Shown: positions 13,416-26,432 of the stretch, one piece after another
Position numbering within the stretch: the first letter of the stretch is position 1
How the letters are laid out: the number at the start of each line of letters is the position of its first letter
Assembly (NCBI RefSeq): GCF_028769735.1
Contig: NC_088173.1
Span: 23,190,038-23,254,037, forward strand
DNA: 64,000 bases
Origin: Zonotrichia leucophrys gambelii
Taxonomy: Eukaryota; Chordata; Aves; Passeriformes; Passerellidae
Reading direction: 5' to 3'
The notes under the pieces: generated by a model
What the model was told of the DNA's origin: nothing
What the model saw: only the letters and a program-made list of their open reading frames with translations
The model's database searches: none
Translations under genes and position numbers: made by a program

Positions 13416-14006
13416 TGTTGTGGTTTATCCCAGTCAGCAATCAGGCACCACCCAGCCACTCACTCACCCCCCAACCAGTGGGACTGGAGAGGGAATTGAA
13501 AGGGTAAAAGCCAGAGAACTAGTGGGTTAAGATAGAGAGTTTAACAGGGAAAGCAAAAGCAGCACACACAAACAAAGCAAAACAAGGAATCAATTCACTG
13601 CTTCCCATGGGCAGGCAGGTGTTCAGCATCTCCAAGAGAGCAGGCCCCAACACACCAAGTAGTAGTGACTTGGGAAGACAAATGCCATCACTCCAATGTC
13701 CTCCTATTTCTCCTTCTTCCCTTCACTTTACATACTGAGCATGATGCTATACGGTCTAGAACACCCCTTTGGTGTGTTGGGTCACCTGTCCTGGCTGTGT
13801 CCCCTCTGAACCTCTGATGGTTCCCCAATGTCCTCGCCATCATGGCAGTACAAAAATCAGGAAAGGCGTTGGCTCTGAGTAAGCCCTGCTCAGCAGTACC
13901 AAAAAACATCTCTGTATTATCAACCCTGTGTCCAGCACAAATCCAAAACACAGCCCTGCACTAGACACTGCGAAGAAATTTAACTCTACCCCAGCCAAAA
14001 CCAGCA
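13416..14006 (+). mobile_element. Solo LTR of an avian endogenous retrovirus
   Basis: I recognise this as a long terminal repeat type common in bird genomes, from remembered sequence rather than alignment. It starts TGTTGTGGTTTATCCCAG at 13416 and runs through a CACCACCCAGCC block, an A-rich middle part, and a conserved promoter-proximal block TTTACATACTGAGCATGATG (13727-13746), probably the decayed TATA region. It continues through GGGTCACCTGTCCTGGCTGT (about 13780-13799), GCCCTGCTCAGCAGTACC, and the 3' end CCCAGCCAAAACCAGCA. TG at the start and CA at the end fit retroviral LTR termini. The length, about 590 bp, is plausible. No gag, pol or env sequence or second LTR lies on either side, so it is a solo LTR left by recombination between two LTRs. 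I see no convincing target-site duplication, so the last few bases are uncertain. The exact family (ERVL-like or other) cannot be assigned here. A minus-strand frame at 13688-13951 is a shadow. Confidence 0.8.
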
Positions 14007-17000
14007 CGGTGGAAGAAGGATTGAGCTCAGAAAGTTGGAAAGCATGCCATTTTCAGCTAAGGGGGTTTTTTACCCTCTCCCATGTATACACCTGCAAGAC
14101 AGAATTCATTCTAAACTAGCACAGCTTTTTTCCCCCCTCCCTAAAGCACCGTGTCAGTAGTCTAAGCTCCAAAATCCTTATTTCATGGAAAATATAGTTG
14201 TTTCCAATTGCCTAAGTATATTTCTCACTCAAAGTTTTTATGCACTTGAGGATGGATTTAAACAGGATTCAGCACACTTGCTAAGCCAGAAAGGGAGAGG
14301 GCGTGGGTAAGTGGCACAAGCAGGCACACACAATTGTCCCTCTCAGCTGTACAATTTGCAGCTCTGCTGTTCTAACACAGAGATTATCTTCAGTGACCAA
14401 AACGTACAACTGTTTGCACAGCAACAATGTACACAGATTATTTTTAGTTCAAACATGTGGCACTACTCATTGTGCAGCTGCTTTCATGCATTAATGCATT
14501 GGGATACAAAACCCTAATTGCAAGAGCCCAAATTAATTGCAAGCAATGAGACATTTTGGACTGAAAACCCCTTTTGGCTGCACTGGAATCGAGTTGTTGA
14601 CTTTTTAAGCTAAAAGAGATATGAATCATGGAAAATATTTTATTCTTAACCCCTCAAAGTACCCAATATTCCTAAACTAATGCAAAATACAGTTATGTGT
14701 TGGCTTAGAAATTACAACTTCTCTGCCAAAGGTTAATTCAGACTATTCATCCAAGATTAGTTGCAAATTTTTAAAACTGTAAATAAATTCTTGTTCCTAA
14801 ACAGCACAGGTTTTCAAAGCAGGGAGTATAACCCACAGCCTATAAAAGGAAAAGATTTAAAGCAGAAATGGGACATTTGACTTCTGCATATTTGGAACAT
14901 TTAATCACCCTCTTGGTTATATGGAATAAGTTAGACTGGTGGCTTTTTCTTCAGCTCCTTAGCAAAAGTACATTTATTTAATAGAGCCTTAATCTTTCTT
15001 AGGATTATTTAGAATTGAGTCCTGCACCTTTTACAGGCAACTGCAGAACTCTGCTTCAGGAGGGAAAAGGTCCAAAGACCGTAAGCACTTGGAGGCAGAA
15101 AGTCTAACTTTTTCTTCTTTTTGAACAAGGGTGGGCATCTTTCATGTTCATAATACAACATATTAATAAACACATAATTGGAGAATTTTAGTCTCATTCT
15201 ATTAGATACAGACAGCTCTGCAAATCTTACGTTGCTTTTAGCTGTAAACTCAGGGAAAAATAGTCTAAGGTATAAAAGTACTGTCTCAGGACCTACAGAC
15301 AATAATAATTACAGGGCCTAGGTCTCAGACAGAAGTAATTTTGGCAGATTTGGCTCTAACACTTCAAAACGCTGATGCTATTGAATCACCTCATACCATC
15401 CCTCTGCTGCAGACAACTACCCACATAAAAACAAACTTATTTTCCATAGTTTGATCTTAGCACACATTTACATTCACTGTCAGTTTAAGTCTATTATTTA
15501 CATTGCCAATTACCATATTAAAATAAGCATGTGCAGTGTTGTCCTGAAAGGAAAAAAAAAAGATAATTTATATCACTAAACTCTCACAAAAAGCCATGGA
15601 CGCACACCTACCAGAGAACCTTGTGTAATTTCACATCTAATTTTCACGTTTCCCTCCCAGCCCTGAACTTTCTGTGGAGATTTCACGAGGAAGAATAAAA
15701 TTTTAATCCTAGTTAGATTATTAGTAAATGTGGTTTTAACATGTTCACCTCTGACTCAAGTAGTCCAAAGCTTATTACTTACAATTTGATACAAGTTTAA
15801 AATTAGGGTCAATATAATAGTTAATATAATTTTTGATGTCATTAGAGGAAAATTCTTAAAGCTAAGGATGAAAGCATTTTGAGGCAATGGTGAGTCAAGG
15901 TTTGGTGACTACACAGGCATTAAATAACCTATGCTGCCATTCAGTCTGTGGGCCAAGGCATTCCTGCTGCTGGGTGAATCCTTTGACTTGAGTGATTTTC
16001 CAGCCAAAGAGTTTGGACAGACCCCTGTGATCCCTCAAAAAGCCAGGCTGCTTGCACCATTACACATGGTTGGGTCCTTGAAGAGCCTCGTGCTGTGTTG
16101 GAAATAGTCAGGAGCACCATTTACAGCTCCCGAAGCCCTCTGGCAGTAACCCTGCTTCCTATTGACTCATTTGACCTCACTGCACAGGAGCTGAGCACTC
16201 CTGAGTTCAAATGGACAATTTCTCTGGTCTCTCACAGCTGGACTTCAGTAACACCTTGGTGAACACAAAGTGTGAATGTTGCCACTGATCATTTCATTGC
16301 GCAGTGTCCTCCAGAGAAGGGAAAGCTGTAGCTTCCATAGCAGAAGTCCAATGCACAGATTTATCTTCTGTCCAGCTCCCATAGAGTTATCCTGCAGGAG
16401 AAATGAAGTTCAAAACATTAATGCGCCTGCTGGAGAGCCTGATGCCAGACTGCTCTTTTCTTGAAAGTGCCTGTCAGGAATACCTTGTTTTTTCTGGGTC
16501 CATCTCTTAGTAGGCATTCATTTTTACTCAGCAAATACCAAAAAACAAGCAGCTTTCAGACAAGGAGTTCAGTTTAGAGGGTCAGCAGACACTCTTTTTT
16601 GTTGTTCCCTCTAGCAGCCCTAATTTTTCATCTGACAGCCAAATTAAAAGCTGTCTGGAGAAGAATAAATTTTTGTTCCAGCACTTGTAAATTAGAAATT
16701 GGAGTGGAAAACCTATGCGTGGCTATAATCAAGAATTCTTAACTTGTCCATTTAGCTTTTTTAGACAATTTGGAGAGAACAAGTGACACTTGTAAATTTC
16801 AAAAATATAAATGCTCATTTGAAGGTCACAGGAATCATGTACCTCACTGTACTGAACAGCATGAACAAGACTAGTTACAAGATGGATTCTTTGAGTCATC
16901 CTACTGGAAAATATCAAAAAGCCTATTGAGCTTTATTTGGTACTCACATGAAGCAGTTCGGAAGTCCACCTCAAATGATTTAAACAGACAAGGATTTTCT

Positions 17001-20000
17001 GTGAGGCTGCAAAGAGCACAGCAACTTACTGCATACAATGCTTTTGTGAGATCAATGAAAGGAAAAGAGGAAAATTCTGCATTTCCAGCATTGTCTCCTT
17101 ACAAGCCCTCTTATCCCAGGAATATATTCCTTTTTCTACTGTTTTTTTTATTTCTATATTTTATAAGCTCTTAACATTGATGAAATTTATTTTTGAGCTG
17201 TCCTCAATGCACACTTATTCACATTTAATAGCACACACTGAAATGACATTCTATTAGTTATTTGGTACTGACTGTATAAGCTTTTGGCACAAAACACAGC
17301 AAACAAAAGATCTGCTGGTACTCTAATCCATAACAATGCTTTAAAATGGAAAACTATAAAAATCCTCTCTTTGTATTACAGATATGATGGGACTATTTCA
17401 CTTGGATGTTATTCTCCTTTCTCCTTTTACCTGAAAGGGCTTGGAGAAGGGAAAGGAAAAAAGAAAAAACTGTTGGGCTTTTGCAAATATGTCTTTACTT
17501 TAAAATTTTTGATGCATTTAGCAGCAATTAAGTAGCTGTCCTCACAGTTACCTTGTGAGATCTACCTCAGCCAGTGCCTACCTGCTATTTATACAGAAAT
17601 AATTAGCAGTTGTGGTTGTGTGCCTTAGATCCTACTTTATCCCATGCTAATTTTCCTTCCCTGCTTTCCTTGGGTTATGTAATTTAAGCAAGAGTTCTTA
17701 CTGCCCTCTATAAAAATGTGAGATCTTGAATTAGAGGTACTGTAATAATGTGAGCCATAACAGAGAAGCAGGGATCACAAGGAGAACTTTACAGTTGAAT
17801 GATCTGATTTGTCAGCATTTCTTTGGTACATCCAGGATATCCTAAAGCACAAGGCATAGTAATATACAGACACAGCTACACCAAGTAATATAAAAATCAT
17901 TAGCAAAAGGAATTTTCATGACCAGTTATTGTGTTAATGTGCAGCAAATTATCAATTCCACAGTTACATTTGTGCTTTATGAGTCAACTAAGGCAGCTCA
18001 GGACAGGACTCAAACTGACAATGCTTATTCACATCTCTTGTAGCAATTATTTTTTGCCCAAGTCTAACTTACTTGCATGATGCTACATAAGAGTAGGTTG
18101 TTCTGTTAGTTGTTTTCTCTCCATTTTTAAGTATCTAGAAGTAGTACAATCTCTAACTTTTCTGAATAAAAATCCTTTTATCTGATGATCACCCAAATAT
18201 ATTAAGAATAGAACACAATATTTTTCTAGACCTGGGTTATTTATATTTTTCATTTTTTTAAGCAGCTGTTCCTCAGCAGATCTGCAATGTTCTTCACAAC
18301 TTAAAAACACCAAGAATTAGGTCTCCATGATTGAACTGTGTCAAACAGAATTCAGGTGGGACTGAACTGTGCAGCTTAAGTGGAGAGCTCTGGAGCATTT
18401 TTTGTACTCTACACAAAATTATTCTTACTCCTGTGAGCGGCAAAAGGTACAAAGCTTCTCAAATGAGCTTTGCTCATACAGCTTCTCCTTCAGTGCTATG
18501 TTATGTTGACACTTGACACTTCCTATACATTTACAAGCTTCAATTCACAATCACTTACCTTCCTGTATTCTTCATTATCCATTTATTCTCTCCAGTTAAC
18601 AGATTTCAGACACAATTATTTACAAATTCCTCTTCTTTTGGCTACACATCCAGCAGCCAACTGCTATGGCTTTTCTGTTTGACTCCAGATGGCAAGTACA
18701 TCTACAGAATGGAAAGCAGTAGGATTTGAGAAAAAAAACCCAACTCTCTGATACATCCAAATTCAATGGATGTGGTTAGTTATAACTCCAGCAGAGAAAC
18801 CTGTCCAAAGCAAGACTGGGACAGGTAGCTGTGCTCCAGGGAGGGGAGCAGGGGCATGGGCAAACTGACTTCAGAGATTGCACAGCTTTGATTTAACAAG
18901 CTGAGCAAGAGCTGGTTACTGCTAATAAACATCTCTGATATATGTATCTCTTATGCAATTGTAAATTTAAATGCAGATTTAGACATTTTCCTCTGTTACC
19001 TTCCTTACAGAAAAATATAATTGTGCATGTTGTGGGGGATGGAGAGCCATATGCAATAATACGCACCAAAAAAGCCTACCTGTAATGCCTCTACCTTGCC
19101 TGAGGATCCTCATCCTCAACTACACACATCAATGCTGGTACATTATGTTACTGAACTGACAAAAACAGACACTGGGATAGCATAGGATGTAACCATAATG
19201 TACTCCGATTATGAGGCAAGGCAGACTTTCCAAATGAAGATGCTGAATCAGACCTGGAAAAACTGAATTTTTCAGGTCTGTTCTGATACAAAGCCTAAGA
19301 TTAAAAACTGTGGGTTTGTGTATTGGCTAGAGGAAATTGCAGCATATGTCCAGAGCTAACTATGCAGAAGTACTGCAGTCCATCAGTTTTAATCTTCCTT
19401 CAAATCTTTTAACAGAAGAGACACCAAATAAATGCTCTGCATTTGGCTTTTTGAAAAATGCATAACTTATGCTGTAGCATCCTGCAGAAATTTGCATCAC
19501 TTACCATCACTTTTTCTGTTTTTGAAATGTCTGACAAATTAACTTTCCATTAATTTTCTTTGCTCATGGTCACAATGTTTAGCACTGCTTGGGTTATCTT
19601 TGCTGATGAAAGAATGGAATCTTGCAGTACATTACAAAGATATGCAAAAAAATATTAGTTCTCCTATAGCAACCATATTTCATTTAGAACTTGTCATGAT
19701 GCAAATCTGAAGATGTGACATAGCACACTGAAATCCATCCATAACACCCTTTCCTAGTGATAACCTGTTTAGAAACGTCTACAAAACCACCCCTACAACC
19801 ATTGTCCTACAAGACTGCAACAGCTGGCACAGCTGTTGCTGCATGGAGCCTGCATTTCTCAGCCTTACAGAACCTTAATGACTCTTTCTTTTATTTCTAG
19901 TACTGCATCTGCTACTTAATAACATGGGGCTTGGAGAGGTGGGGTGATGATTTAGGTAGCCGTCTACATTCAGTAGCAAGTACATTCAGTAACACAGAAC

Positions 20001-23000
20001 ACAGTCTGCAATGCAAAGTAAGGATTTTGTCAGTTCTCATTATTACCAACGTTCTGTGCTGTGCTTTACATTATTTTATGTGACCCAAAATATTTAAATC
20101 CCACCCCCCACTAGGAAGTTTCCATGCACTAGGCACCTTTTTTTTTTTTCTGAAAAGCAAGCATGAGCCTTATTATAATAAGATTTTTTTTTAAAAAATC
20201 CTCTTCATTAGTTGAAGGTTACCTTAGAAACATACAAAAAAGAAAGATGATCCCTCCCTTTTCCACCCCTTTCAGTTTCAGCTTTAGCTGGTTGATACAC
20301 AGGATTCTGGATTACACTTCTCAGGATTAAAAACAGAGGAAAGAAAATGAGCTTGTATTGCCAATCATTCAGATTAAAAGTTTTTTGTTTTAAGAGAGAC
20401 ATCAGGTGAGGGGTAACACAGAATTCCAGATAGTCTTTATGCAATGGGCTCCAAGCTTGTCACCTTTTTCCCAGCGCATATTGATGTCAGTTGTTCTCCC
20501 TTTACTGCTGAGATTTTTTTTTTACAAGAAGCTAATTTTCCTGCCTGTTCTTCTATATCTCATCCTCCTTTTCACAAACAGGACACCCATTATAGTACTC
20601 CCAGAACCACGAAATATGGTCCATCCACCTTTCAAGCTTGCCCTTTTCCTCTCTCAGTTACAGGGTCTATATAGCTCTTTACAGTCCTAAGAAAGTCTTA
20701 GAGCAGAGATTATTTAAACAGGGTATTTTTCTTATTCTTCTTTCTTGAAACAAAATCTAACTGGTTTTCCATTTTGAAAAATATTTTAAAACTTCAAAAT
20801 GGTTGTGAAATCTCCAGTACCGTTTTCTGGCGAAAGACTCTCTAGTCACAGTAGTTCAAAACCTAACTTACAAAATCCCACATCCTAAATGCTAATATAA
20901 ATTCTTACATATAGCAATATCTTTACTAAAGATCCTTGAAACTCTTACTTTCACTCATGCTGCTGATTCTACTCAAAGTTCACAATGGAGAACAACATGG
21001 CAGCAGTTCCTCATCAACTTCAACAGGAAGAGTTCTCAATTCAAGTCAAGAACTAGATTAGAATGTTCCTGTTAGTCATTTGCTGAAGAGTTCATGTTTA
21101 TATAGATTATGTATTCCAATATTCATTCACCCCTACAGTTACCTTTTGGGAATTACTTTCTTGCAACGTAACATCAGTGGAAATCCAGACTGCAGTAACA
21201 TGAATAACCCAAAACTTCAAACGAGGAAGGGAATCTAACAGATCCATATCTTGGTGAGATTCCTGAACATTTTCCAACAGAATTGAAACATGCAATGACA
21301 CCCTAATAGGTCTGTCAGAAGTCTTCAATCAATTTTACCACTTAATCTATAACAGAATGCATGTACAGCTTTTCCTCCCATGGCACTATTCTTCAACAGA
21401 TGTCAAGGCTCAGGTCCTCAGCAGATGCTACCTACCTCTATCTCATGGGATCTGATCCTACCATGCAGGCACCAGAGACCTTCAAGGAAGACCAGGACAC
21501 TTCCAAGATGCCATCCAGCACAGAGAAGCAGGTCAGGTACTGCTAATGCCCCATAGTTCAGGATACCTTGAACACCCCTCAGACTCTAGCTGGAGTCTAC
21601 TTAAGACTCTAGCTGGAATATGACAATGAGAACTCATTTCCGTTTTTCATACAGATCTAGATTTTCAATGCAGAGAACACATTTGCCAAGCTAGAAAAAT
21701 AAAATAAATGCTTTTTGGCATGCAAACTGGCTAAATTAACACTGGTATATTCAGAGACACAGAAACAGGGAAGTCATGGGAATATGCAGAGGAAAATGAT
21801 TCCTCTCTCACCAGTTGCACAGCCTTAAGACTCCCCTTAGTATTATGCTCTTATGCAACATTAAACAATATCCTTTTATATAAAAATACAGCAGTAAAAT
21901 CTTGTTCCTCTGTCTTCCCTGCCTCAATTTTTTGCACTGCTTAATGCTGAGTGCCTGATGTCCAAAGGACATGACATTAGTATCCCTTTTCTGTGTTTGT
22001 TTGGCCCTTTGGGGTCCTTAAAGCAGAAAAAATCCTGGATCCTCATCAAACCTTACAGAGCAATCCTTTAAACTGACTACAAAATATGCTCCAGTACCCT
22101 CAAGATGAAGGATGAACTATCAACATTGTTGCTATGGGATGTGGTCCTTTTTTAATATTGCAGAAGTCTGGCTCTATGGATCTCAGTGCTGTGCTTACTG
22201 ATGAGGCAGCTCTGGCTCTCTTTTGTCAGTTTTCAGACTAAAGCAAGCACAGCCCATATATTTGGATGTATCCAAGTATTTGCCAAATCCTGTTGGCGCA
22301 ATTTTACACACATGAAATTGAGTTGTGGACTCTCACATTGTCATTTTATATAAAACCATTTATACAGAGAGAATATAACTGATGCAAAATCAGAATGCTT
22401 TTGCATGAACATAAGTTTGGAGTTCTACATCTCTACAAAATTTGAATTCAAAACTTACAAGATTAAAACTTTTTCACCATGGAAATGATCATACTTCCCT
22501 CCAAGAAATGAGGGCAGTTTTCTATTTGGGCTGTTTGGAACATATTGTCTATAAAACATTTTCCAGGTTTCCTAGAAATTTAACCATGCAGATGATCAGA
22601 TCTCCTGTAGATAAAAGGTCTAAATTTACTAAGGGTAAGTGAGGACAACCAGTTCTGGTGCAATAACTCTCCAGAAAACCCTAGTTCTAGACAATTTAAA
22701 AAGTAAAATCCTTTGCTACAGCCACCACTCCTTGATTCTTTGCAAGCAACAGCTCAGCATAGCTACCTCATCATCCACCAGAAACTCAGTTTCTTCTGCT
22801 CTTTCTCTTCCATTAAATAAAATTTAAACAAACCAAGAAACAAAAAAACCCACAGTCCCCCAAAACAGGGGGTTTTCCCTGCTTTTTTTTCATAGTGTGA
22901 GGTCTACTTTCTGTGGTGGTGTAGTGGCAAGGGAAGATACAAAGCTTAGCTGTTTGTGTATTTTGCTTTGTTTCAGTACAAACATTTGTAAATATTTCTT

Positions 23001-24451
23001 TTCCCAGCAACTTCATGCCATTTCAGAAAAGACAGTTCTAAAGTCATCTTCCTAATCTGACAAAAGGTTTATGGTCACCCCCAAAAATACGGACATTCAA
23101 TACCTATTTTAACACCCATCTTTACATCAAATTAATTGCCATGACTGCTGCCTTTTACTGCAGAATATAATTGTGAAAGGAATGCTCACAATAAACCAGA
23201 GTTCTTATCCTGAACTGTAACTGATGCCCAAAGCATGCCATGAAGAAGAGAACTGCAAGATAGGAAGAAATACAAGTCAAAATCTCATATAAATGCTAAT
23301 GTACTTATGTACTAAAAATCTAGCAAAAGCTGAAATAAAAGATGTGCCATCATTTCTAGACCAGAAGGCCGAACAGTTGCTTATTGCTTTTAGACATGAA
23401 ATGGCCTTACAAAATGAAAAAAGGATTTTACTCCCTGTGCCCCATTTCCATTTATTGTATAATTAAATTAGATATTAGACTGGGGTGATACATGCATTAG
23501 GTTTTAAAACCTAATATTTGCCAAAATATTAGTTGTGTGTAATTTAACTGTCAAAAACCCAGAAACAGGATGTGTTATATGTGTACTTTTGGCAGCTTAG
23601 CCATCTAAAAGCTAAAAAAGAGAAAATAAACTGGTAAGCACATGAGAGAGAATGGAACCAATTAGAACTGTTTGTTCAAGGTAAGAATTTCTAAATCGGC
23701 TCCGTTTTTTAAAACAGTCATTTAAATATGCAATATCCAATCTGGAAGGCAAAAAGTCCTCAGAAAGGAGCACAAGTAGACAGCTGTTTAGGAGCACTCA
23801 GGAAATCTATTTTAGCTAAACCAAAGCAAATCTTTTAGTCTGCTTTCTCCATTAAACCCTATCAGACCACCATTTTCTCTCTTTTTTATTTCCATTCAAA
23901 TTATCTTTATACTTTCCTTCAGTTCAAATAAAAGATTCCCAAATAAAATTTATGAGTTTGTGTAGGTTTTACAGACTGCAAAAAAATCCAAAGGTATTCT
24001 CCTGAGGAGGAATCTTTTCAAAATGAAGTGGCAAATAATCCTTTCCAGGTTCATATTTTGCTAATTCTTGATGAAACCAGATAAAATTCTTAATGGCAAG
24101 ATAAAAGAAGGAGAAAAATGTTGCTTTCTTTTAATACATCCCATATAAAATCATATATTACAGTGAGAGCTCCTGTGATACAGTTGGATCTACAAAGTTC
24201 AAGAGCTCTGCATTTTTCTCTGTCAGGGCAGAGTGGACTTGGCAGCTGCAGTAGCCACTAGCCTGGATAATTTCTTGAGTGTAAAACCTAAACAAAACTA
24301 AAAAATGCACCACAAATGAGGAAAAAAAGTGGAAAAAAAAAATCAAAGATACTCTACTAAATAGGCCAACAAAATATTCACTGGGGAGTAGTAACATTAT
24401 TGTGCAAGTACATTCCAAAGTATGCACATTGCTCTTGGGTTCAACATTTAC
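14007..24451. other. Non-coding unique DNA
   Basis: No recognisable gene. It contains a homeodomain-motif cluster (14486-14545, listed separately), an A tract near 15550, a near-duplicated motif TACATTCAGTA at 19965-19975 and 19981-19991, and a direct repeat AGACTCTAGCTGGA at 21581-21594 and 21604-21617. A patch at about 15900-16270 is less AT-rich but unrecognised. Open frames are short and distributed over all frames. Confidence 0.55.
14486..14545. promoter_or_regulatory. Cluster of homeodomain-like (TAAT) motifs, candidate regulatory element
   Basis: A perfect 14-bp palindrome ATGCATTAATGCAT (14486-14499) is followed by two identical copies of TAATTGCAAG (14515-14524 and 14534-14543), 19 bp apart, or nearly two helical turns. 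TAATTG and TAAT cores are the usual recognition sequence of homeodomain proteins, and ATGCAT resembles half-sites of POU-type factors. An E-box CAGCTG lies just upstream (14476-14481). Such clustering can mark an enhancer, but AT-rich DNA contains many TAAT cores by chance. No target gene is in the window. Confidence 0.2.
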
Positions 24452-24542
24452 CTTAAAAGCAGAAAAATGTACAGTAAATTGTGGCAGATCTGCAGTTTGG
24501 CTACAGAGAGTCCAAATACTGACTTCTCCTCCTTGGATGCAC
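24452..24542 (-). other. Candidate spliced exon, minus strand
   Basis: Read on the minus strand, a pyrimidine-rich acceptor ending TTCTTTCTTTATTTCAG is followed by 91 bases beginning GTGCATCC and ending TTTTAAG, then a donor GTAAATG. Both sites match the vertebrate splice consensus well. Two of three frames are open through the exon. One reads CIQGGEVSIWTL at its start, loosely like a WD-repeat strand, but I do not recognise a protein and cannot support a coding call. The enclosing 144-codon frame (24158-24592) continues into the flanking intron-like sequence and contains poly-Phe runs from T-rich DNA. If real, it may belong to a non-coding RNA together with the candidate exon at 24811-24913. 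Confidence 0.2.
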
Positions 24543-24810
24543 CTGAAATAAAGAAAGAACCAACAGTAGACCCCACCTTTGAGTGTGTGCATTTAAGGTA
24601 ATCATTCTGCAGCTGCTTGAACTTCCTGGCTCCAGAGGAAATCCCAATTGTGCTGCTGGCAGAAATTCCTGTGTCAGGTGCAGGTTCTCTGCATCCAGAG
24701 CCAAGGCTCAGCTTTTTACTGGCTTGACTCTTATACCTAGCACTGTTATGAATAATTCTTTCTAACTATTATAGCAGCTCCTGCTGCTCTGCTCTCTCAC
24801 AGAAACTTAC

Positions 24811-24913
24811 CTTCTTTCCTCTTATAGTGATATAAATCCTGGGGTCCCACATCCTAGTGGATGCACAGACTCACATCCTTCCCTCATTACTGTGAGAGTG
24901 TCTAGTGATTCAT
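24811..24913 (-). other. Candidate spliced exon upstream of the 24452-24542 exon, minus strand
   Basis: On the minus strand an acceptor-like CTCCCTTTAG precedes 103 bases that end in a consensus donor, AAG followed by GTAAGT (donor bases 24805-24810). All three frames contain a stop, so as drawn it would be non-coding (5' UTR or lncRNA exon). It lies about 270 bp upstream of the second candidate exon in the same orientation. Strong donor matches also occur elsewhere in the window by chance, for example near 18558 and 46967, so support is modest. Confidence 0.15.
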
Positions 24914-26321
24914 CTAAAGGGAGAAATTAATGCATTGCTAATAGTGACAACAGAAATTACTCTGGCAGTCAAGGGAAAATTGGAATTTAATGCACACACA
25001 CAGAGCAAAGGCAGAGGGTGGAATGGCACATTCTAAGCTTGCAATTATAGAATTATTTTTAGCTATTTCCCCAAAAAATATACAATATACACAGACCACC
25101 TGATGCAGCAAGGAGTAGTGTAGACAGTGAGAGTTAGAAGGAAACAGCAGAGAGGTGAGATATAGGTCTGTAAGATACCTACATGTATCCCACTTTGTTC
25201 TTTAATACATATTTTGAAGACTCAGCCTGTTTACCAGGGACTCAGACTGCATAGGAATATCAAAACAATGTCCCAGTAGTACAAATACTTGATACTTGCA
25301 AAAAGCCCCCATCAAACTAATAAACCTTTTTAGTCATGACTCATTCACCAGCTTTGCCAGAGCACTTGTTTGCATTTCTGGTGTCACCAGAGATGATGAC
25401 TATTTAATAAACTTCAAAACAGAATTTATTTAATCTGATATGACTTGATTGAAAACATGTCTGTTTGAAGTTTTTTCCTCTATCAGGTGGAATAGAACAA
25501 GTTCCCAATAAGGAGGGCAATCAGAAGTGCTGCAACATTACAGCTAGCATATTTATCACCTCACTTTGAACAATGAAGCATTCAATTATAATGGTGGGCT
25601 ATAAGGACACAGTTGATACTAGAGTTGTCCAAATGGTCTAGAGAAGGTGCTTGTTAAAGGAGTAGCTTGCAGATGAGTGCCTTACTCCCTCTGGATTAGA
25701 ATAAACACAGCCTTAAAAGTGATCTAAACCTTAGATAAGTGATCAGCTGCAGTCTCTAGAAGGTTTGTGTCCAATGCCTGGGCCAAGGAGAAATAAATCA
25801 TAATTGTCCCTTCTGGAACTCAGGCTTATCTGTAAGGCAATAGTCTATAAAAATAATATTCTAGCTAAAGGTGAGAGTTGAAAACAAACAAAGCAAAACC
25901 TCAAAAAAAAAAATCTTTCTTTGTTCCTGCAATTCGATTGTGAAAAGAATATTTTATGGTTCTTCCGATTTATTATTTTTATGCCAAGTATATTTCTGAT
26001 CATCACAAATGTCTCAGACATAGATTTATTTATGAATGCTCCTACATGTATTTCCAGCTTCACAAAGGAACCTCTTCTGCAGAATAACAAGAATTTTCTT
26101 AGATCTCTATAAAAGTTCTCCAACTATCCATTATTTCCCTTTTCTTTGGTGTTGCTTGGTTGGTTTGGTTTCTTTTTTATCATCTCATTGAGTGAAATAG
26201 AATTGTGTATATTACTCTTATTATGAAGGACCCTTACATAAAGGGATTGGGAAAAGAATAAAAATATTCATTAACAATTCTAAACATACACAAGGTTTTA
26301 CAAAGGCAGGTTAACCAATGG

Positions 26322-26432
26322 TATTAAATAAAAAATAAATATATTTTAAATTTATATTTATATGTAAATATATATATTGTATAGTTATATAAATAAAAAT
26401 AATATATGAAATTCAAAAAAGCAAATAAAAAA
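26322..26432. repeat. AT-rich low-complexity tract
   Basis: About 110 bases almost wholly A and T, with runs such as TTTATATTTATATG and TAAATATATATATTG. There is no regular unit, so it is low-complexity DNA rather than a clean microsatellite. Confidence 0.8.

Noticed and set aside
15930..15965. Possible further CR1 fragment (TATGCTGCCATTCAG)
   Set aside because: Only about a dozen bases resemble CR1, and no flanking CR1 landmarks or terminal repeats are present.
24158..24592. 144-codon minus-strand open frame as a gene
   Set aside because: It runs through an apparent splice donor into T-rich sequence coding Phe strings. Only the inner 91-base block is kept, as a weak exon candidate.
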